From JANLSE01 sp038214135 (GTDB taxonomy: Bacteria > Chloroflexota > Chloroflexia > Chloroflexales > Roseiflexaceae), in contig JBBQSD010000169.1 of assembly GCA_038214135.1 (NCBI GenBank), positions 1 to 11,716 of the forward strand: a stretch of 11,716 bases of DNA, in the 5' to 3' direction. The position numbers and the translations under genes were made by a program. The notes below the pieces were generated by a model that made no database searches, had not been told where the DNA came from, and worked only from the letters and a program-made list of their open reading frames with translations. Below are positions 7,570-11,716 of the stretch, in pieces; the stretch's first letter is position 1; each line of letters opens with the position of its first letter.

Positions 7570-8004
7570 ATGCAGATGCACCTTTCACACAACAACTCAT
7601 ACGGCAAACCTCGCCAACAGGAATTATTCGGTTTCGATTGGTTCTTCCATCTTGGCGATCTGTCACCAGAGACGGCCCGTTCCGGCGAGCAGGATTGGCG
7701 TCCGGTTAGTTGGCCCCACGATTGGAGTGTGGAGTCTGCGTATGATCAGCATGCACCATCTGGTGGAAACCTTGTTCCCAATGCCAGTAACAAGTTACAC
7801 GTTGCTGTATCCGGTGCTGGGCGCTTACTTGGCCTCGATAATGGTGATCCCGAGAGCAAGGAACTGTCTACAAGCGCTGATCGGGTGGCATTTGCTGGCA
7901 TGGCCTTTGCGATTGTCCAATCGGCACGATCAGCGGGCGAAATCACGATTACCATTACCTCGGAAGGCTTAGAAAGGGCCACGCTGACGGTACCAGTGCG
8001 GTAA
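7570..8004 (+). pseudogene. Family 2 glycoside hydrolase (beta-galactosidase type) with in-frame internal deletion
   Basis: The ORF encodes only 144 residues but carries both ends of a GH2 enzyme that is normally some 700-900 residues. Residues about 20-65 are the N-terminal signature (FGFDWFFHLGDLS, then WRPVSWPHDWSVE, ending HAPSGG). From residue 67 the C-terminal domain follows directly (NLVPNASNKLHVAVSGAG, LLGLDNGDPES, FAGMAFAIVQSARSAGEITI, SEGLERATLTV). The rest of the sugar-binding domain, the Ig-like domain and the TIM barrel with both catalytic glutamates are missing. The junction falls near 7762-7770, between GGT-GGA and AAC-CTT, in frame. AGGGG at 7563-7567 is best spaced (8 nt) for ATG 7576; ATG 7570 and GTG 7567 are alternatives. 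The product cannot be a glycosidase. It lies after the terminator of the previous operon and so would need its own promoter. Confidence 0.75.
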
Positions 8005-8086
8005 ACGCTTTGCCCCTCTCTGGGTGGGACAGTCCACCATGGGCAGACACGTGGTTATGGCCCGACGAGGTCGCCAATGAACATAG

Positions 8087-8104
8087 GGCGGTTCGCGAAC
8101 CGCC
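8087..8104. repeat. Perfect 18-bp palindrome (REP-like element A)
   Basis: GGCGGTTCGCGAACCGCC is identical to its own reverse complement. It is preceded by CATAG, giving CATAGGGCGG, close to the GTAGGGG head of the elements at 8145 and 9757. It could form a stem or be a site for a dimeric protein. Its place between convergent genes fits a dispersed REP-like element. Confidence 0.6.
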
Positions 8105-8144
8105 TCACCGCGACGGGCAATGATTCGATGCCAAACGGTGGGAT

Positions 8145-8170
8145 GTAGGGGTAGACCGACATGTCTGCCC
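8145..8170 (+). repeat. GTAGGGG-headed hairpin (REP-like element B)
   Basis: GTAGGGG (8145-8151) leads into an 8-bp stem, GGGTAGAC (8149-8156) with GTCTGCCC (8163-8170), loop CGACAT. One pair is G-U. The same head with a different stem occurs at 9757-9731 on the other strand. Confidence 0.55.
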
Positions 8171-8231
8171 ATGCTGATGCGGGCGCACATTGGTACGCCT
8201 CGACGGCGTGGGGTATCCCGAATTCATTAGG

Positions 8232-9701
8232 CTATCTCTTGCCGGAACCCTTGGCCAGGTGCAGGCGCAATAGTTGTACCAGTGATTGTATGGCGGATGG
8301 ATACCGCCCAAGGCGCATGTGTGCAGTGGCTTTGCCTCTATAGATCTGCTCCCAGAACTCAACTGGAACATCCTGTGGAGTATTCATAAGCTCCTGAAAA
8401 GCTATGATTGCCTGTTTTGGGTAGCCTGCGTTGAGCAGCGCTCGTGCTTCATAATAACCGGCTTTCTCGGGCCAACTGATACGCGGAAAGATCTGTGTTT
8501 GTTTTTCAACGCTAAATAGGCGCTTGGCGATATGAAACGAACGACTTGCTGCAGTATCGTCTTTGAGGTATTCTCGCTTCAATACCCCAGAATAATAATG
8601 GAACATGCCCGAATAGGCTGGTAGGGCCTGAACAAGTGCGGTAAAGTCCATCTGGGCAATTTCATTCAGCCGTGCTTCCGACCAATTATTCGCGCTGTTT
8701 TGAGCATCGAGCCGTTCGAGTTTTTGCTGAAACTGGTAGGCTGTTGGGTAATCGTGTTGCAGCATGCTTTTTTCGAGCAGCCGGAACAGCGCGCCGCCAT
8801 ACAGCATATCGGTTTGGGCAGCATGCTCTTTTTGCGCCACCAGTTGCTTCAAATAACCATCCGCGAGCAGATTGGCTTCGCTTGCGATCTGCTCCCACGG
8901 CAATTCGAGGGGAATAATCCCTTGTGTACGGCTTGCCAGAATGGTCATTGATTTGCGGCCAGATGCGCCACCCTGAAAGAAGAAACGATTCTCTGCCACA
9001 TTTGTGCCAGCCAGAATGTGGCCAAGACCATTCGGCGAGAAAATCGTCAGGTGATAGCCGGGCGAGAGCACATCGGTGACATCGGCTTCCGTGTGTTGAG
9101 TCACAACCTCACTGTTTGGTGTCGTAATCAGCAGGATACCATTGGGTTTGAGTAACTGAAGTGCAGATGTGACCAGTGCTTCTGGTTGAGCAACGTGTTC
9201 GATCACATCGGCGATCATAATGCAATCGAACGATTCTGCTGCCAGATCAGCGTTCCCAAGATAATCGACAATAATCGGGATATTTAGCAGTTGGCTGCCT
9301 ATCGTTCCAAAACTCGATGGTTCGATACCAATTGCTTCCCAGCCACACGATTTGGCGATTGACACGGCAAACCCAAATGCGGTGCCGATATCGAGGAAGT
9401 GCGGGGTTGCAATCGGAACAGGTGCATTTGCGAGGACATGCTTCAGAATGCCAATTAACATCGCGAAATATTCAATGCCTGCAACATACTCGACATAAAA
9501 TTTAATGTCTGCTTCTGTATATTGCGCATTACTGCCAACATACTGATCATCGAATAACCGTGCGGCATCGAAGGTCGTGCCACATTCCTGGCATGCAACA
9601 AACTGGCATATACCGGGCAGCCGCAGGTAGGGCACGGCAATCACCGGCTGTATGCGGCCACCACACACAAGGCATCTCGCATCAGGTTTGGGCGGTTTCA
9701 T
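8232..9701 (-). CDS. Class I SAM-dependent methyltransferase with zinc ribbon and helical repeat tail
   Basis: A 489-residue protein. The start at 9701 is set by AGAAGG (9716-9711), 9 nt upstream; the frame is open further to 9863, but that stretch overlaps the neighbouring gene's end and palindromic intergenic DNA. C10-x2-C13 and C37-x2-C40 form a likely zinc ribbon. The Rossmann methyltransferase core follows: motif I FLDIGTAFGF (102-111), ribose-binding acid E127 in IGIEPS, then FDCIMIADVIEHV (158-170) and LLKPNGILLITTPN. HLTIFSPNGL is the usual later motif of the Methyltransf_11/23 groups. From about residue 300 the protein is helical, and its last 100 residues look like TPR units (YYEARALLNAGYPKQAIIAF, ATAHMRLGRYPSAIQSL). 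Similar zinc-ribbon methyltransferases act on sugars, lipids or natural products; the substrate cannot be read here. It ends with TAG at 8234-8232 and lies downstream of the other methyltransferase gene in the same direction. Confidence 0.85.
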   Translation of the reverse strand: MKPPKPDARCLVCGGRIQPVIAVPYLRLPGICQFVACQECGTTFDAARLFDDQYVGSNAQYTEADIKFYVEYVAGIEYFAMLIGILKHVLANAPVPIATPHFLDIGTAFGFAVSIAKSCGWEAIGIEPSSFGTIGSQLLNIPIIVDYLGNADLAAESFDCIMIADVIEHVAQPEALVTSALQLLKPNGILLITTPNSEVVTQHTEADVTDVLSPGYHLTIFSPNGLGHILAGTNVAENRFFFQGGASGRKSMTILASRTQGIIPLELPWEQIASEANLLADGYLKQLVAQKEHAAQTDMLYGGALFRLLEKSMLQHDYPTAYQFQQKLERLDAQNSANNWSEARLNEIAQMDFTALVQALPAYSGMFHYYSGVLKREYLKDDTAASRSFHIAKRLFSVEKQTQIFPRISWPEKAGYYEARALLNAGYPKQAIIAFQELMNTPQDVPVEFWEQIYRGKATAHMRLGRYPSAIQSLVQLLRLHLAKGSGKR

Positions 9702-9855
9702 GAATGTGTGCCTTCTATGATGATACACATGGGCGAACACATTGGTGCGCCCCCTACGGCGTGGATGGGCATTGATGACCGTGACAGTAGTATGGCGATG
9801 ATCGCCCCCTCGGCCTGGGAAAGGGGTCAGGGGCACAGAGGAAACGCGCACATCA
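9702..9855 (-). other. Spacer between the methyltransferase genes with two hairpins
   Basis: This 154-bp gap carries a GTAGGGG-headed element (9757-9731, minus) and a further G/C-rich hairpin (CCCCT 9806-9810 with AGGGG 9822-9826, 11-nt loop). The ribosome binding site AGAAGG of the downstream gene lies at its left end. The genes may share a transcript. The hairpins could then reduce or stabilise expression of the second gene, but no T-tract marks a true terminator on the minus strand. Confidence 0.5.
9731..9757 (-). repeat. GTAGGGG-headed hairpin (REP-like element C)
   Basis: On the minus strand GTAGGGGGCGCACC is followed by AATGTGTTCGCCC. CGCCC/GGGCG gives 5 bp and GTG/CAC gives 3 more after a 2-nt bulge. 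The head matches element B but the stem differs, as expected of a family in which the paired arms vary together. Confidence 0.5.
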
Positions 9856-11403
9856 TCAGCCAACCAACAATGCCATACGCACGAATCGGTTCAGGTAGTC
9901 CTGAAGCATCTGATCTGGTGTTGCTTCAACACTCGCCTGCATCCCACCAGCATCAATCAGTCGCATGAGTTCATCGCGCAGTGCCGCATGGTCGCGGCTG
10001 CCGTCCATGAATTGAATCAACTGTGCCGCAATTGGGTCGAGTTCGATGGTATTGTGCAACAGGTTCGTCACGCTGGTTGATCTGCGTACCTGAAGCTGAG
10101 CGAATTTGCTTGCAATTGGGCGCTCGCCCGGCAGGCTGGCAAACGGAGGTGTGCGGGTAGAGATCGTCACCATACTGGCGATCAGACAGCTGAGCAGGGC
10201 ATCACTGAGCCGTTGTGCGTGCGCTGCTGCATCGGTTGCATGGCTTGCGTCGATTTTGGCACGGCTACGCAACAGCAGTTCATCGAATGGCAGCGCTCGG
10301 GGAAACACATCGACAAGCATTGTCAGTGCTGCCGCCGAGAGCGGCGTTCGCAGTGCAATCACCGAACCACTTGGGCTACGCAGCTTCGGTATAGTTGGGT
10401 TGTAGCTGGCCTCATCGGGGGTGACGAGGCGAACTGGAGCGGCGAAGGCGAAATCGCGCATAGAGGCGGGTTGCAGATCGCGACGTAGATTGATCTGAGT
10501 ATGGCACAGCAGCGTCTCGCGAAACGTACGGTTGACAATGAAATCGCGGTATTGCTCAAAATCAATTGCGCTGCGCGACATCTCCATCAGGCCGGTAGCG
10601 ATCTCTTGCGGAAGCGATGCTGGCAGCATGCTTGAGAGGTTCGCATCGCCAAGGTATTGGAGCTGATGAGCCGCTGCTCGCTCAACGAATTCGTGAAAGT
10701 AGAGTGGATTGTTATCGCGCTCCAGATGCTCGTGGAACAGATAGAAATCCGGTTTGTCTGCCAGGATCTCCTGTTCTAGCCCAAGCCACTGGCTGTAGAG
10801 CCCCAGATCTGGCTGTGTGCGCCCAAGCCGTGCTGTTGCTGTCGCCAGGAAATTCAGCAGTGCGCGCGATTTGGCCGTACGCTCCTGTGCAGTCGCCAGG
10901 CGATCCGTATGATAGCGCATCATCTCACGGATACTACCGCGTAGATGCCAGCCGGGATAGGTGTTATAGCTGATCAGTGCGATGCCCTGGGGTGCGAGGT
11001 GGCGGCGGCAGATTGCCAGAAGCGCCTGCTGTACCTCGGGTGGCACCCAGGAATAGACCCCATAGGCAATGATGTAATCGAACTGGCCAAGCTGATCATC
11101 AATGCTGCGAAGATCGGCCGCATAGAATTCAATGTTCGTGAGGCCCAAGCTGGCAGCCACCGCCCGTCCGTGGTCGATCTGGCGCGGTGCAAGATCAATA
11201 CCAACGAAATTGCTATTCGGCAGCGTATAGGCCATCGGGATGAGATTACCGCCCTCGGCACAGCCCAACTCCAGCACACGGCAGCGTTCGACTGATGCCG
11301 GGCGCATGCCGAACAGCGTCGCTAGCGCGGCAAGATGATCCGGGTGTGTCGTCGGCAGCGCGATTCCGTGATATGGCATTTCATCATAGCTTGTGTCGGT
11401 CAT
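9856..11403 (-). CDS. Class I SAM methyltransferase with methyltransferase regulatory domain (PKMT-like)
   Basis: A 515-residue protein. TAAGGA (11417-11412) lies 8 nt before ATG 11403, which is preferred over ATG 11421; the resulting start MTDTSYDEMPY is typical of the family. The SAM-binding motif is VLELGCAEGGN (43-53), with acidic D70 in FVGIDLA and FDYIIAYGVYSWVP at 108-121. NTYPGWHLRGSIREMMRYH (147-165) and ERDNNPLYFHEFVE plus YLGDANLSSM (about 215-255) are hallmarks of the methyltransferase regulatory domain (PF10119). Rickettsial protein-lysine methyltransferases that modify outer-membrane protein OmpB share this design. A C-terminal region of about 200 residues, probably winged-helix-like, completes it. 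Protein lysine methylation is a fair guess by family, not shown. Motif I has AEG where GDG is common in relatives. It is the upstream gene of the pair; stop TGA at 9858-9856. Confidence 0.85.
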   Translation of the reverse strand: MTDTSYDEMPYHGIALPTTHPDHLAALATLFGMRPASVERCRVLELGCAEGGNLIPMAYTLPNSNFVGIDLAPRQIDHGRAVAASLGLTNIEFYAADLRSIDDQLGQFDYIIAYGVYSWVPPEVQQALLAICRRHLAPQGIALISYNTYPGWHLRGSIREMMRYHTDRLATAQERTAKSRALLNFLATATARLGRTQPDLGLYSQWLGLEQEILADKPDFYLFHEHLERDNNPLYFHEFVERAAAHQLQYLGDANLSSMLPASLPQEIATGLMEMSRSAIDFEQYRDFIVNRTFRETLLCHTQINLRRDLQPASMRDFAFAAPVRLVTPDEASYNPTIPKLRSPSGSVIALRTPLSAAALTMLVDVFPRALPFDELLLRSRAKIDASHATDAAAHAQRLSDALLSCLIASMVTISTRTPPFASLPGERPIASKFAQLQVRRSTSVTNLLHNTIELDPIAAQLIQFMDGSRDHAALRDELMRLIDAGGMQASVEATPDQMLQDYLNRFVRMALLVG

Positions 11404-11716
11404 TCTGAAGATCCTTACCATGCCCCGCAGGCTGATGGATTTTTACTCTTTCGTCGGGTAGAGTTCGGCTGCGTGTATGGAGTGCGGCAGCCATGCTGCC
11501 GCAGCGCAAGCATGGCTTGCGCAATCCACATCCGCACCAACGGCGCCAGGTACAATCTCCCCGATGAATTGATCAATCCTCATCAGCCTGCGCATTCGGG
11601 TTCCGGATGTATTCTATCGCATCATACCATGTTCGCCCATACCTATGGTGATACCATCGCTGCCCAATGCGGCAGAAGAATCCGTCACAACCCACACCCA
11701 TCAGTAGCCAGCCTGC
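11404..11716. other. Intergenic region upstream of the methyltransferase pair
   Basis: No credible ORF or RNA gene is seen. It should contain the promoter for the methyltransferase genes on the minus strand, but no convincing -35/-10 pair was found; TATGAT and TAGAAT in the minus strand near 11610-11630 are weak -10 candidates without a clear -35. Two adjacent palindromes at 11483-11522 are the only strong structure. Confidence 0.5.
11483..11522. repeat. Two adjacent CATG-loop palindromes
   Basis: The first stem is TGCGGCAG (11483-11490) with CTGCCGCA (11496-11503), loop CCATG. The second is GCGCAAGC (11504-11511) with GCTTGCGC (11515-11522), loop ATG. Both pair perfectly. The reverse complement of the first and the second share the core AGCATGGCT with different outer arms, so they look like one element type in head-to-head orientation. 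Confidence 0.7.

Larger units (their letters stand above)
8038..8173. repeat. REPIN-like inverted repeat pair around a palindrome
   Basis: CATGGGCAGACACGT (8038-8052) is matched in reverse complement by ACATGTCTGCCCATG (8160-8174), with one mismatch. The arms enclose about 107 bp that contain the palindrome at 8087-8104. Two inverted REP-like ends around a spacer is the layout called a REPIN, which can be moved by a RAYT transposase encoded elsewhere. No transposase is in the window. Confidence 0.4.
8005..8231. other. Convergent intergenic region with clustered palindromes, no gene
   Basis: The region separates the GH2 remnant (plus) from a methyltransferase gene (minus); the two are convergent. 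No credible ORF is seen. It holds a perfect 18-bp palindrome, a GTAGGGG-headed hairpin and an outer inverted repeat, each listed separately. None is followed by a clear T-tract, so a terminator role is unproven. Confidence 0.6.

Noticed and set aside
8005..8231. CRISPR array or attachment site in the palindrome cluster
   Set aside because: The palindromes differ in sequence, are not regularly spaced, and no cas gene, integrase or tRNA is nearby.
9702..9863. 54-residue N-terminal extension of the zinc-ribbon methyltransferase
   Set aside because: It overlaps the upstream gene's stop and runs through palindromic intergenic DNA. AGAAGG is correctly spaced only for the start at 9701.
9708..9968. 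Plus-strand ORF of 86 codons across the methyltransferase spacer
   Set aside because: It overlaps the 3' end of one real gene and the start of another and is rich in repeat-derived sequence; no domain seen.

Overview
The window looks like chromosomal DNA from a mid-to-high-GC, free-living bacterium, most likely a filamentous member of the Chloroflexota (Chloroflexus, Roseiflexus or Herpetosiphon type). That guess rests on the RHS/YD protein, the PxKF-tailed secreted nuclease, the style of the two methyltransferases, and the short dispersed palindromes headed GTAGGGG. It is an inference by resemblance. No rRNA, tRNA, CRISPR array, phage gene or transposase was seen.

Layout, left to right. (1) 1-1182, minus strand: part of an RHS/YD-repeat protein that runs off the left edge and has an abrupt, signal-less 5' end. 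(2) About 1183-1682: a leader region with a terminator-like hairpin (plus strand), a weak promoter candidate and a 42-codon small ORF with a strong ribosome binding site. (3) 1683-5786, plus strand: a very large secreted nuclease gene of the ExeM/NucH type, broken by one in-frame TAG at 2550. The second copy of its internal 324-bp repeat has TGG (Trp) at the exactly corresponding position, so this is a clear Trp-to-stop change. (4) 5799-7487, plus: a secreted Asp-box (BNR) beta-propeller protein, 12 bp downstream and probably in the same operon, followed by a strong stem-loop terminator. (5) 7570-8004, plus: a 145-codon remnant of a family 2 glycoside hydrolase in which the N-terminal and C-terminal ends are joined in frame and the whole catalytic middle is missing. 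(6) 8005-8231: a convergent intergenic region rich in REP-like palindromes. (7) 8232-9701 and 9856-11403, both minus: two SAM-dependent methyltransferases in tandem. One has a zinc ribbon at the front and a helical repeat tail. The other carries the methyltransferase regulatory domain of the rickettsial protein-lysine methyltransferase type. (8) 11404-11716: intergenic DNA with a pair of CATG-loop palindromes.

The plus-strand genes make a plausible set for extracellular breakdown of DNA and glycans, but two of them are decayed: one by a point nonsense mutation, one by a large internal deletion. The tandem methyltransferases are intact. Their substrates cannot be read from sequence, and no link to the secreted genes is shown. 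I do not see a convincing new defence or mobile system. The best leads are the two gene-decay events, the variable-stem palindrome family and the methyltransferase pair.
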